Positions 38,712 to 46,849 of a DNA stretch of 64,000 nt are shown piece by piece. Location of the stretch: the NCBI GenBank assembly GCA_041653875.1, contig JBAZEM010000012.1, forward strand, positions 1 to 64,000, in the 5' to 3' direction. The stretch is from VSJD01 sp041653875 (GTDB taxonomy: Bacteria; Verrucomicrobiota; Kiritimatiellia; JAAZAB01). The position numbers were made by a program, and so were the translations under genes. The number at the start of each line of letters is the position of its first letter. The stretch's first letter is position 1. The notes beneath the pieces are model-generated. The model made no database searches and had not been told where the DNA came from. It worked only from the letters and a program-made list of their open reading frames with translations.

Positions 38712-40394
38712 ATGAAAATTGCCATCGGTTCCGATCACGGCGGTTTCGAAATGAAGGAGGCCCTCAAGGAATTCCTGGCGGGGCAAGCGGTCCAGGTCGA
38801 GGACGTCGGCTGTTTCAGCAAGGACCCGGTGGATTACCCGGACGTGGCCGCGCTCGTCGCGGCCAATGTGTCCCAGGGCCTGGTGGATCAGGGCGTCGTT
38901 ATTTGCACCACCGGCATCGGCGTAAGCATTGTGGCCAACAAATTTCCGCGCGTGCGCGCGGCGCTGTGCCTGAATCCCCGCATGGCCACGATGGCCCGCG
39001 CCCATAACAACGCCAACGTTCTGGCTCTCGGCGGCGAACTGACCACCATCGCCGAGGCCCAGGCCATCGTGACCGCCTGGTTGCGCGAGGATTTCGATTC
39101 CGGCGAACGCCATCACCGGCGCGTGCGCAAAATAAATAAATATTCCTGCAACACCGTGGACCCGGTGGATGTCTATGAGACCGACCCTGAAATTTACGCC
39201 GTCCTGCGCAACGAGGCCGTGCGCCAGAGCGAAAACCTGGAGCTCATCGCCTCCGAAAATTACGTCAGCCAGTCCATCCAGGAGGCCACCGGCTCGTTGC
39301 TGACCAACAAATATGCGGAAGGTTATCCCGGCAAACGCTGGTATAACGGCTGTCAATGCGTGGACGAAGCCGAGCGCCTGGCCATCGACCGCGCCAAACA
39401 GTTGTTTGGCGCCGACCATGTCAATGTCCAGCCGCACTGCGGGTCTTCCGCCAACCTGGCTGTGTACCTGGCGGCACTCCAGCCGGGCGATCGCATCCTG
39501 GCCATGGATCCCGGCGCGGGGGGGCACCTGACCCACGGCATGAAAACCAACGTGTCCGGCCGGTTATTCGACGTGGCGCACTACGGCGTCAGCCGCGAGA
39601 CGGAGCAATTGGATTATGACGCCATTGCCGCCCTGGCCAGGAAGCACAAGCCCAAGCTGATCGTTGCCGGCGCCAGCGCCTATTCGCGGATCATCGATTT
39701 CAAGCAATTCCGCAAAATTGCCGACAGCGTCTCCGCTTACCTGATGGTGGATATGGCGCATATCGCCGGATTAGTGGCGGCCGGTCATCATCCCAGTCCC
39801 GTGCCGCAGGCTGAATTTGTGACCACCACAACCCATAAAACTTTGCGCGGGCCGCGCGGCGGGGTCATTCTCTGCCAGGCGCGCTTTGCGCAGGACATTG
39901 ACCGCCAGATTTTCCCGGGCCTGCAGGGCGGTCCGCTCATGCACGTTGTCGCGGCCAAGGCGGTTTGTTTTCACGAGGCCCTGCAACCCGCGTTCAAGGC
40001 CTACCAGGAGCAAGTTGTGCGCAATGCCCAGGCGCTTTGCGAAAATCTGAAAGCGGAAGGCCTGCGCATCGTATCCGGCGGCACCGACAATCACCTGATG
40101 CTGGTGGACCTCAGCTCAATGAATGCGACCGGCAAGGATGCCGCCGGCGCGCTGGATCTGGCCGGCATCACCGTCAATAAGAATATGATTCCGTTCGATA
40201 CCAAGAGCCCCTTCGTCACCTCGGGGATTCGCATCGGCACGCCGGCCGTTACCACGCGGGGCATGCAGGCGCCGGAAATGAAACTCATCGCCGGTTGGAT
40301 CGTGCAGGTCTTGCACAACTTGAACAACGCCGACGCGCTCGCCGCCGTCAAGAAGCAAGTCGTCGCCCTGACCGACAAGTTTCCCTTGCCTTGA
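38712..40394 (+). CDS. Fused ribose-5-phosphate isomerase B / serine hydroxymethyltransferase
   Basis: One 560-residue frame with two complete enzymes. Residues 1 to about 148 are RpiB ('IAIGSDHGGFEMKEALKEFL', 'VVICTTGIGVSIVANK', 'RAHNNANVLALGG'). Residues from about 155 are GlyA ('QSENLELIASENYVSQ', 'NKYAEGYPGKRWYNGC', 'MVDMAHIAGLVAAGHHPSP', 'TTTTHKTLRGPRGG' with the PLP lysine near 376, and 'TSGIRIGTPAVTTRG'). No stop or frameshift separates them. RpiB interconverts ribose- and ribulose-5-phosphate; GlyA makes glycine and methylene-THF. In Bacillus these are neighbouring genes (ywlF, glyA). I start at 38712; the frame open to 38574 translates a hairpin repeat. Confidence 0.93.
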   Translation: MKIAIGSDHGGFEMKEALKEFLAGQAVQVEDVGCFSKDPVDYPDVAALVAANVSQGLVDQGVVICTTGIGVSIVANKFPRVRAALCLNPRMATMARAHNNANVLALGGELTTIAEAQAIVTAWLREDFDSGERHHRRVRKINKYSCNTVDPVDVYETDPEIYAVLRNEAVRQSENLELIASENYVSQSIQEATGSLLTNKYAEGYPGKRWYNGCQCVDEAERLAIDRAKQLFGADHVNVQPHCGSSANLAVYLAALQPGDRILAMDPGAGGHLTHGMKTNVSGRLFDVAHYGVSRETEQLDYDAIAALARKHKPKLIVAGASAYSRIIDFKQFRKIADSVSAYLMVDMAHIAGLVAAGHHPSPVPQAEFVTTTTHKTLRGPRGGVILCQARFAQDIDRQIFPGLQGGPLMHVVAAKAVCFHEALQPAFKAYQEQVVRNAQALCENLKAEGLRIVSGGTDNHLMLVDLSSMNATGKDAAGALDLAGITVNKNMIPFDTKSPFVTSGIRIGTPAVTTRGMQAPEMKLIAGWIVQVLHNLNNADALAAVKKQVVALTDKFPLP

Positions 40395-40481
40395 TTATAT
40401 CGCCCGTCCGGTCGCAAGCGGGAAAAGTCGCCCCGCCCTCCGGGGCCTGTTGCAATCCTTGGGATGGGGGGCCTTAAGCAA

Positions 40482-40949
40482 TCATATCCCGCGGCTTTGC
40501 AGGAGGTCGCGAAGTTCCATTTGGAAGGCTTGCACGTCTTCCTGACTGGGCCGGTAATTCGGCTTGCCCGCGTCAAGCGCCAGGCGGCCGAGCTGGTCGA
40601 GCATCCAGGAGGCGGAAACCCCGTCGCTGAAACGCACCGTTCCGCTGACGACCGCGCCTGGTTTGACGATGCGGTCGAGGGTGACCGCCACGCCGCCGGC
40701 GCCATCCGGCTCCATGTCGGCTTCCGGGCCCGGACTGGCCGGCGCGGCCTTGGCCAGATCCAACCCGGCGTTGGTGTTTTTATTTTGCTCCTTAATGGCC
40801 AGGCCAAGATCCAGCACCAGAAACCGCAGATCGAGGAATGTCACGGACAGTTTGAATTCGTCATTCAGCCGTTTCTGGATTTCAGTCAACCCGCATCCTT
40901 CGGCAATCCACTTGCGCACGGCTTCTTTCTGGGTGTCATTGAATTGCAT
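40482..40949 (-). CDS. Conserved hypothetical protein, PVC-type
   Basis: About 155 residues from the ATG at 40949. The N-terminal third ('MQFNDTQKEAVRKWIAEGCG') looks like a helix-turn-helix that could bind DNA or protein. The middle is Ala/Pro/Glu-rich. The C-terminal third ('GTVRFSDGVSASWMLDQLGR' and 'YRPSQEDVQAFQMELRDLLQ') is well ordered and ends in SRGI. I believe similar proteins occur in Verrucomicrobia and Kiritimatiellota, but I know of no function. It stands convergent to rpiB-glyA, upstream of yraN in reverse, with GGTTAATGGTTAATGG words beyond its 5' end. Confidence 0.7.
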   Translation of the reverse strand: MQFNDTQKEAVRKWIAEGCGLTEIQKRLNDEFKLSVTFLDLRFLVLDLGLAIKEQNKNTNAGLDLAKAAPASPGPEADMEPDGAGGVAVTLDRIVKPGAVVSGTVRFSDGVSASWMLDQLGRLALDAGKPNYRPSQEDVQAFQMELRDLLQSRGI

Positions 40950-41127
40950 AGTATCCCATTCTGGGCATGGTTCAAAGACCCGATGGTCAATGGTCAATGG
41001 TTAATGGTTAATGGTTGCTTGCAACACGATGTGTAGCACTGCAAAATATGGCATACACACGGCTCCAAGTCAATGTAAAGGTCCCGGCCCCGCAACGCAT
41101 GCATCCATTGATCATCTTCTTCTGCTT

Positions 41128-41559
41128 TTACGGGACGCGGTAGCAACGATCCAGGGGGAATGCGTTTTCAATGTGGCGGATCAGGGGCGCGGGCGTGCCC
41201 GGCGCTCCGATAATTTCAACGACGTCGAAGCGAAAGGCTTCCGGCGGATGGCGCAGGCGCTTAAGATAGCGCACGGCGGCGCGCGAAAGATAATGACGCT
41301 TGGCGCGGTCCACAGCCGCGCCCGGCCGCCCGAACGCCTCGGTCTTGCGGGTCTTGACCTCCACGAACACAAAGACCGCGCCGTCGCGGGCCACCAGATC
41401 CAGTTCGTCGCGCCGTCCCACGCGAACCCGCCGGCCGAGGATGGCATAACCTTTTTGACGGAGCGTACGTTCGGCCTGGGCCTCGCCCCACGCGCCGGAG
41501 GAAAGCTGTTTCGTGGTGTCGGGCGCAGTGCCCAGCAGGCGTTTGACTGTTTTCCACAT
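41128..41559 (-). CDS. yraN: YraN (UPF0102) family protein
   Basis: Small restriction-endonuclease-like fold of unknown role. 143 residues from the ATG at 41559. 'SGAWGEAQAERTLRQKGYAI' and 'DELDLVARDGAVFVFVEVKT', with the D-x(n)-E-V-K core, 'RKTEAFG' and 'KRHYLSRAAVRYL', are the family motifs. Last gene of the rpsP-type operon, after rnhB, which is its usual neighbour. An AACCGTGAACC word run (41580-41680) lies between the two. Confidence 0.92.
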   Translation of the reverse strand: MWKTVKRLLGTAPDTTKQLSSGAWGEAQAERTLRQKGYAILGRRVRVGRRDELDLVARDGAVFVFVEVKTRKTEAFGRPGAAVDRAKRHYLSRAAVRYLKRLRHPPEAFRFDVVEIIGAPGTPAPLIRHIENAFPLDRCYRVP

Positions 41560-41649
41560 GGGATAGATGATTTGGCATGGTTCGAGGTTCAGCGGTTCAC
41601 TGTTCAACGGGTGTCGATTTCTCCGGCAAATTTTCCAACCGTGAACCTC

Positions 41650-42345
41650 CTAACCGTGAACCGTCGAACCGTCCCGATTGTCGCCCTGCCGCATACGGCC
41701 GCGGATGGCCTCGATATCGCGCACCGGCCGGAAGGAACGGCGATGTTGGGCAATGGCGCCGTATTTCAACAGGGCCTGGATGTGGGCGGCGGTGCCATAA
41801 CCTTTGTGCCGCACAAACCCGTATTCGGGATGCCGGCGGTCGAGATCGGTCATCCAGCGATCGCGTGTGACCTTGGCGATGACGCTGGCGGCGGCAATCG
41901 AAAGACTGCGCGCGTCGCCTTTGATAATGGCCAGGGAAGGGCAGGGCAGATTTGGAACCGGCAGGCCGTCAACCAGAGCGTACTCGGGAAGCGTCGCCAG
42001 GCGATGCAAGCAACGGCTCATACTCCGGTGCGTGGAACACAAAATATTGATTTCGTCGATTTCGGGCACGTCCCCGAAACCGATGCCGATTTCCACCCCC
42101 GGCGAATCGAGCAGCAGTTCGAAAAAACGATCGCGCTGGTTTGGCGTGAGTTGCTTGGAATCGGTGAGCGTATCGAAGAGACGATGCTCTTCCCGCTCGA
42201 TAAAGGTTTTAGGGAAAATAACGGCCGCCGTCACGACCGGGCCGGCCAGGGGACCCCGGCCGGCTTCATCCACACCGGCGACACGCTTGCATCCGCGGTC
42301 CCAAACCTGGCGCTCAAATTGAAGCAAACCTGCGGTTCCCTCCAT
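41650..42345 (-). CDS. rnhB: Ribonuclease HII
   Basis: Cleaves RNA in RNA-DNA hybrids and removes misincorporated ribonucleotides. 'VAGVDEAGRGPLAGPVVTAA' carries the D-E-x-G-R-G active site. 'LTDSKQLTPNQRDRFFELL', 'KGDARSLSIAAASVIAKVTR' and 'YGFVRHKGYGT' complete the family set. 231 residues; the last few (RDGSTVHG) are encoded by word-repeat DNA. 18 bp after rplS in the operon rpsP-khpA-trmD-rplS-rnhB-yraN. Confidence 0.96.
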   Translation of the reverse strand: MEGTAGLLQFERQVWDRGCKRVAGVDEAGRGPLAGPVVTAAVIFPKTFIEREEHRLFDTLTDSKQLTPNQRDRFFELLLDSPGVEIGIGFGDVPEIDEINILCSTHRSMSRCLHRLATLPEYALVDGLPVPNLPCPSLAIIKGDARSLSIAAASVIAKVTRDRWMTDLDRRHPEYGFVRHKGYGTAAHIQALLKYGAIAQHRRSFRPVRDIEAIRGRMRQGDNRDGSTVHG

Positions 42346-42363
42346 GCCGCCCCCGCGTCGAAA

Positions 42364-42717
42364 CTACGACTGTTGCGTTGCCGTGCGCGCCATCTTGCCG
42401 GATCGTTCCCGTAAATAATACAATTTGGCGCGCCGCTTCTTACCGACGGATTCCACCTCGATGCCGGCGATACTCGGAGAATTCACCGGGAAGATACGCT
42501 CCACGCCTTCGCCGAATGAAATGCGGCGAATGGTAAAGGTCTCGGTGGCGCCGGAGCCCTTGCGGGCAATCACGGTGCCGGAAAAAGCCTGCACACGCTC
42601 CTTGTCGCCTTCCTTGATTTTTACCAGCACTTTGATGCTGTCGCCTACCGAAAAGGAAGTCAACGGTGTTTTCTGGCGATTTTCCATGTCGAGTGTTTTT
42701 AGCATGGTTGAGCTCAT
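42364..42717 (-). CDS. rplS: 50S ribosomal protein L19
   Basis: Protein of the large subunit near the 30S interface. 'FSVGDSIKVLVKIKEGDKER', 'VQAFSGTVIARKGSG', 'TFTIRRISFGEGVERIFPVN' and 'VGKKRRAKLYYLRERSGK' are typical. 117 residues; starts at 42717, 42705 or 42687 are all possible. About 195 bp with TGGTCAATGGT words separate it from trmD. Confidence 0.96.
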   Translation of the reverse strand: MSSTMLKTLDMENRQKTPLTSFSVGDSIKVLVKIKEGDKERVQAFSGTVIARKGSGATETFTIRRISFGEGVERIFPVNSPSIAGIEVESVGKKRRAKLYYLRERSGKMARTATQQS

Positions 42718-42912
42718 AGTTTGTCCCGGCTTTTTTGCTCCGCTGTTATGAATGGGATTCTATGGATTTACGCCGCCCCGTCAAGCTTTTTTGACGATCC
42801 GCTCCATTTTGTGCGAAGCGAGAGGCGTGAATCATAAAGCCGCGCTTGTGGTTTAGTTTGCCGACAGAGGTCTTATGGCTCTTTGGCAAAGCCGCTCGCT
42901 AACCATTGACCA

Positions 42913-43605
42913 TCAACCATTATCCATTTTCAAGAGGTCCGGGCGGCGCGCGACCGTCCGCAGATGGGACTGTTCCGCCCGCCAGCGGGCGATGGCGGCA
43001 TGGTCGCCGGTCAACAGGATGTCCGGCACGCGCAGGTCCCGGAAGATTTCCGGGCGCGTGTATTGCGGATATTCCAAGCGGTCGTCGTTGAACGATTCGT
43101 CCGCGGTGGCGTCCGCGGCGCCCAGCACGTTCGGCAAGAGCCGCACGACGGCGTCGATCACCACCGTGGCGGCCAGCGTTCCATTGGTCAAAACGTAGTC
43201 GCCGATCGAAATTTCGTCGGTCGCCAGGCCCTGGCTGACACGCTCATCCACGCCCTCATAATGGCCGCAGAGAAAGATCAGGTGCCGTTCAAGGGCGAGT
43301 TCGGCGGCCAGGCCTTGGCGAAAAGGGCGCCCTTGGGGCGACATGAGAATAACCCGCGCGCCGGGCGTGCGGGCCGATTCCACCGCTTTGAAGAACGGTT
43401 CCGCCTTTAAGATCATACCCGGTCCGCCGCCATAGGGGCGGTCATCCACGGTCTGATGGCGGTCGCTGGTGAAATCGCGCAGGTTGATGACCCGAAAGGC
43501 GACAGCGGCTTGTTGGGCCGCGCGTTTCATGATGCTTTCATCGAGGAACCCCCGCGCCATGCGCGGGAAGATCGTGACGATGTCAACGTGGAGCAGTTCC
43601 CCCAT
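42913..43605 (-). CDS. trmD: tRNA (guanine-37-N1)-methyltransferase
   Basis: SPOUT enzyme making m1G37. 'DIVTIFPRMARGFLDESIMK', 'VDDRPYGGGPGMILKAEPF', 'LCGHYEGVDERV', 'ISIGDYVLTNGTLAATVVID' and 'DILLTGDHAAIARWR' match TrmD in order. About 230 residues. I take the ATG at 43605; a GTG at 43614 overlaps the khpA stop (GTGA) and is also possible. The C-terminal KMDNG is partly repeat-encoded. rimM, normally just upstream, is absent. Confidence 0.96.
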   Translation of the reverse strand: MGELLHVDIVTIFPRMARGFLDESIMKRAAQQAAVAFRVINLRDFTSDRHQTVDDRPYGGGPGMILKAEPFFKAVESARTPGARVILMSPQGRPFRQGLAAELALERHLIFLCGHYEGVDERVSQGLATDEISIGDYVLTNGTLAATVVIDAVVRLLPNVLGAADATADESFNDDRLEYPQYTRPEIFRDLRVPDILLTGDHAAIARWRAEQSHLRTVARRPDLLKMDNG

Positions 43606-43610
43606 GGGCT

Positions 43611-43841
43611 TCACTCGGCGACTTCGAGGACGGCCTTGCGTTTTTGCTTGGCAGCCAGGCTGGTCAGCAGGACCCGGAGGGCGCTGATGGTCTTGCCGTT
43701 CTTGCCGATAATACGTCCCATATCTTCGGGATGACAGCGGACTTCCATGATTATCGTCTGGCGGCCAGGAATTTCAGTCACGGTGACTTGATCGGGATGA
43801 TTAACCAGCGCCCGCAAGGTATGTTCGATAAACGCTTTCAT
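43611..43841 (-). CDS. khpA: KH-domain RNA-binding protein KhpA
   Basis: Single KH domain of 76 residues. 'GRIIGKNGKTISALRVLLTS' has the G-x-x-G RNA-binding loop. The N-terminal 'IEHTLRALVNHPDQV' helix is typical of KhpA/YlqC. In other bacteria it pairs with KhpB and binds many RNAs. Five bases after rpsP. Confidence 0.94.
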   Translation of the reverse strand: MKAFIEHTLRALVNHPDQVTVTEIPGRQTIIMEVRCHPEDMGRIIGKNGKTISALRVLLTSLAAKQKRKAVLEVAE

Positions 43842-43846
43842 GCTTG

Positions 43847-44152
43847 TCAGGTCGCAGACGGGTTGGCGGGCTCAACGGCTTTCTCTTTCTTGGAGGCGGA
43901 AGCGGCCATGGGTGCCGTTTTGGCTTTTTTGACCAGACTACGGACCGTTTCCGAAAGGATGGCGCCCTTGTTTTTCCAGGCCGCAATACGTTCCAGTTTG
44001 AGGTGGAAGTTGGCCTTGGACTTTTTGGGGTCGTACCATCCCAGGATTTCCAGGTACTTTCCATCGCGAGGAGAGCGGCTGTCGGTGGCCACAATCCGGA
44101 AACAAGGGTCGTTATTGGCCCCGGTCTTTCGGCATCTGATTTTAACTGACAT
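43847..44152 (-). CDS. rpsP: 30S ribosomal protein S16
   Basis: 'VKIRCRKTGANNDPCFRIVA', 'DSRSPRDGKYLEILGWYDPK' and 'LKLERIAAWKNKGAILSETV' are S16 signatures. 101 residues, with an Ala/Lys-rich tail. The start at 44152 follows GGGAGGAC at ideal spacing. First gene of the operon. A promoter candidate is 40-70 bp upstream. Confidence 0.97.
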   Translation of the reverse strand: MSVKIRCRKTGANNDPCFRIVATDSRSPRDGKYLEILGWYDPKKSKANFHLKLERIAAWKNKGAILSETVRSLVKKAKTAPMAASASKKEKAVEPANPSAT

Positions 44153-44190
44153 TATTGTCCTCCCACTCACTTCGGTTAATAAACGCGTTC

Positions 44191-44219
44191 TTCTTACACG
44201 ATTCGTCCGGCCGGTTCAA
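44191..44219 (-). promoter_or_regulatory. Candidate sigma-70 promoter of the rpsP operon
   Basis: Read on the minus strand: TTGAAC (44214-44219), 17 bp, TAAGAA (44191-44196). About 38 bp from the -10 to the rpsP start codon. Confidence 0.55.
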
Positions 44220-44235
44220 GCAGTTATTTTTCGCT

Positions 44236-45165
44236 TCATTTCACGGCCCGCATCATTCGGTCTTTGCCGGCCAGATCCTGTCGTAATTGGGTTTCGCGGA
44301 ATCCGGCCGCGGATGCCAGCTCCATGACGGCGGCACCCTGGTCTTCGCCGATTTCCAGGAAGAACACCCCGCCAGGCTTGAGCGCCTGGACGGCCTGCGC
44401 CATGAGCCGCCGGACGATCGTCAAGCCGCCGGCGCCGCCGTCCAGCGCGGCGCGCGGCTCGAAATCGCGCACGCCTCGGTCCAGGCTTGCCCAGTCCGCC
44501 GTGCGCACATAGGGCGGATTGGACACCACCGCATCCAAGCCCGCAAAGGACGCGGCCCCCGCCGTTACAACATTCCAACATTCTGCAGAATGTTGGAATG
44601 TCGTTTTGGGCGCGACAGCCGACAAGAGGTCGCAGGCGATAAAACGGATGCGGGCGGCGGTTCCGTGCCGCGCCGCGTTTGCCCGCGCCAGCGCCAGGGC
44701 CGCGGCGCTGGTGTCGGTGGCTACATAACGGCCCTGTGGCCGTTCCAGCGCCAGCGAAATGACGATACATCCGCTGCCGGCGCCCACATCCGCGATGAGC
44801 GGCGCTGGGGGTTGCCATAAGGCCGCGTCCTCCAGCATCCAGGCCGTGAGTTGTTCCGTTTCCGGCCGCGGTATCAAAGCCCGGCGGTCGCAGATAAAAA
44901 CACGGCCCATGAACTCCGCCTCGCCCTGGATGTATTGCAGCGGTTCGCCTGCGGCCAGGCGCGCGACGCCCGCTGCGATCTGCCGAACCTGGGGTTCGGA
45001 GAGGATTTGGTCTTTCCGCGCCGATAGTTCCAGGCGGGCGCAACCTAAAATGCGACTCGCCAGCCACTCGCATTTTAAGCGCGCTTCGCCCGGCGTGGCC
45101 GCCTGAACGCGGGCGACGCCGGCGGCAAGCACGGAACCTAATTTGCTTGGCGCCTTGGCTTTCAC
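44236..45165 (-). CDS. prmC: Release factor glutamine methyltransferase PrmC (HemK)
   Basis: Methylates the GGQ glutamine of release factors. 'GEPLQYIQGEAEFMGRVFIC', 'RALIPRPETEQLTAWML', 'IADVGAGSGCIVISLALERP' (SAM loop) and 'DAVVSNPPYV' (catalytic N-P-P-Y) are present. 309 residues. Between the SAM loop and NPPY a 32-bp palindrome (44570-44601) is inserted in frame and read as TTFQHSAECWNVV. The start overlaps the end of prfA in ATGA, the usual order prfA-prmC. Confidence 0.96.
   Translation of the reverse strand: MKAKAPSKLGSVLAAGVARVQAATPGEARLKCEWLASRILGCARLELSARKDQILSEPQVRQIAAGVARLAAGEPLQYIQGEAEFMGRVFICDRRALIPRPETEQLTAWMLEDAALWQPPAPLIADVGAGSGCIVISLALERPQGRYVATDTSAAALALARANAARHGTAARIRFIACDLLSAVAPKTTFQHSAECWNVVTAGAASFAGLDAVVSNPPYVRTADWASLDRGVRDFEPRAALDGGAGGLTIVRRLMAQAVQALKPGGVFFLEIGEDQGAAVMELASAAGFRETQLRQDLAGKDRMMRAVK
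44570..44601. repeat. 32-bp perfect palindrome inside prmC
   Basis: ACATTCCAACATTCTG followed by its exact reverse complement, centre CTGCAG at 44583-44588. It adds about ten residues in frame. The half-site ACATTCCAACATTC is itself two copies of the word ACATTC(C). Confidence 0.97.
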
Positions 45166-46259
45166 ATTTCCAGCAGCTGATCCAACGAAAGGGTGGTTTG
45201 AGCGGCGTGGTTGTTTTCGTAAAGCGCCCGCAAGAGATCGGCCAGATCGCCTTCCATGACCTTTTCCAGGTTGTGCGAGGTGAAATGAATGCGGTGATCG
45301 GTCAGGCGGTTTTGCGGGAAATTGTAGGTGCGGATGCGCTCGCTGCGGTCCCCGCTGCCGATCTGGGAGCGGCGCGATTCGCCCGCCTGGTTGTCCGCTT
45401 CCCGCCGCTTCAGCTCCAGCAGGTGCGAGCGTAAAACGCGCATGACCTTCGCCCGGTTCTTGTGCTGGGAGCGTTCCTCCTGGCTGGCCACGACCAGGCC
45501 GGTGGGCAGGTGGGTGATGCGCACGGCGGAATCGGTTTTGTTGACGTGCTGGCCGCCGGCGCCGGAGGCGCGATACACGTCAATGCGCAGATCTTCGGGC
45601 TTGATCTCGATCTCATCCATGTCCTCGGCCTCGGGCAGGACGGCCACCGTGGCGGTGGAGGTGTGAATGCGCCCAGACCCTTCCGTGATGGGGACACGCT
45701 GGACGCGATGGGCGCCGCCCTCAAACTGCATGGCGCGGAATACGTTTTCACCCTGGATTGAAAATACAATTTCCTTGTATCCGCCGCTCCCGGAGGGGCT
45801 GGCGTCGATAAGTTCGGTCTTCCAGCCGTTATTTTCGGCGTAGCGCATATACATGCGCGCCAGATCCCCGGCAAAGAGCGCCGCTTCGTCGCCACCCGTG
45901 CCGGCGCGGATTTCCATGATCGCGTTGCGCTCGTCATTGGGATTGGGGCGCTGGAGTTCGATCAGCAGAAGCCGTTCGGCTTCCGGCCGGGCTGTTTCGG
46001 CCTTGGCGAGTTCCTCTTGCGCCAAGGCCTTGAGTTCGGAGTCGGCGCTGTCCGAGGCGGTCAGTTCCTGATGTTCACGGATATCCTTCTGCAGGCGCGC
46101 CAAGGCGTTGGCGCGCGCCAGTATTTTTTTCAGGCGGGCGTGGGATTTAAGCAGATCGCGTAATTTCCGCGGGTTCTCGGCGGCGGCCGAGGCCAATTGC
46201 GCCTCGCGCTCGGCAAGCCGGGCGCTCAGGGCTTCGAGGAATGCGGGGGCGAGGTCCAT
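45162..46259 (-). CDS. prfA: Peptide chain release factor 1
   Basis: Reads UAA and UAG and triggers peptide release. 'GAGGQHVNKTDSAVRITHLP' holds the GGQ loop, which PrmC methylates. The codon-recognition tripeptide P-x-T is read as P-I-T in 'HRVQRVPITEGSGRIHTS'. The N-terminal coiled helices and 'GTGGDEAALFAGDLARMYMR' are typical. 365 residues, as usual. Downstream of rpmE, with a terminator hairpin between; prmC overlaps its end. Confidence 0.97.
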   Translation of the reverse strand: MDLAPAFLEALSARLAEREAQLASAAAENPRKLRDLLKSHARLKKILARANALARLQKDIREHQELTASDSADSELKALAQEELAKAETARPEAERLLLIELQRPNPNDERNAIMEIRAGTGGDEAALFAGDLARMYMRYAENNGWKTELIDASPSGSGGYKEIVFSIQGENVFRAMQFEGGAHRVQRVPITEGSGRIHTSTATVAVLPEAEDMDEIEIKPEDLRIDVYRASGAGGQHVNKTDSAVRITHLPTGLVVASQEERSQHKNRAKVMRVLRSHLLELKRREADNQAGESRRSQIGSGDRSERIRTYNFPQNRLTDHRIHFTSHNLEKVMEGDLADLLRALYENNHAAQTTLSLDQLLEM

Positions 46260-46323
46260 GGCGTAATTTTCGATTGCCGATTGCGGATTGAACCGAGAGA
46301 TTCAGAATGCCGGGGGGGGGGCG

Positions 46324-46359
46324 AAAAAGGCCAGGCGGTGAAAACACCTTGTCCTGGCC
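46324..46359 (-). terminator. Terminator between rpmE and prfA
   Basis: On the minus strand GGCCAGG...GGTG-TTTT-CACC...CCTGGCC, then TTTTT (46324-46328 read in complement) and a run of ten C. It would end or attenuate rpmE transcription before prfA. Confidence 0.7.
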
Positions 46360-46375
46360 CTGTTAAACGGCGGCG

Positions 46376-46576
46376 CTATTTCTTGCCGTAGCGCTTCTTG
46401 AACTGCTCCACGCGTCCGGCCGCATCCACGTATTTGGCCGTGCCCGTATAAAAAGGATGGCAGGCGGAACAGGTGTTGACTTGCATGTCCTTCACGGTCG
46501 AACGGGTATGAACCACATGCCCGCAAATACATGTAATCGTGGAGTCTTGATATTTTGGATGGATTTTTTCTTTCAT
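46376..46576 (-). CDS. rpmE: 50S ribosomal protein L31 (zinc-binding type)
   Basis: 66 residues: 'MKEKIHPKYQDSTITCICGH', then 'TRSTVKDMQVNTCSACHPFY', and 'GRVEQFKKRYGKK'. The paired Cys of TCICG and CSACHPF mark the zinc-containing C+ paralogue. The ATG at 46576 is chosen; the frame extends to 46663 with unrelated sequence. Precedes prfA-prmC as in many bacteria. Confidence 0.97.
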   Translation of the reverse strand: MKEKIHPKYQDSTITCICGHVVHTRSTVKDMQVNTCSACHPFYTGTAKYVDAAGRVEQFKKRYGKK

Positions 46577-46849
46577 TCCCTGATCCTCTCCGGTGCTTGC
46601 TTTAGGCGCAACGATTGCCAAAAGCGAGGTAGCTAACCATAGCGTTGCCGTGAATGCAAGCACTTTTTTAGGAATGTCAAAGCTTATTAGAAATGTCCCC
46701 TTTTTGCTGTTGGCATGTTATTGGGTTAGCTCGGGTTCCGCCCCGAGAATGGGCTTATATAGCTCGTCGGAGGGGGGCGGAATCCGAGCGGCGACTTAGG
46801 ATGCGGCGTCGCCACGGGTGGTTTGCGGCCGGGATATAGGGGATACGTT

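Noticed and set aside
45660..45720. P-I-T tripeptide in release factor 1 as sign of a recoded stop
   Set aside because: P-x-T variation at the middle residue is known, and genes in the window use all three stops, including TGA at several well-supported ends.
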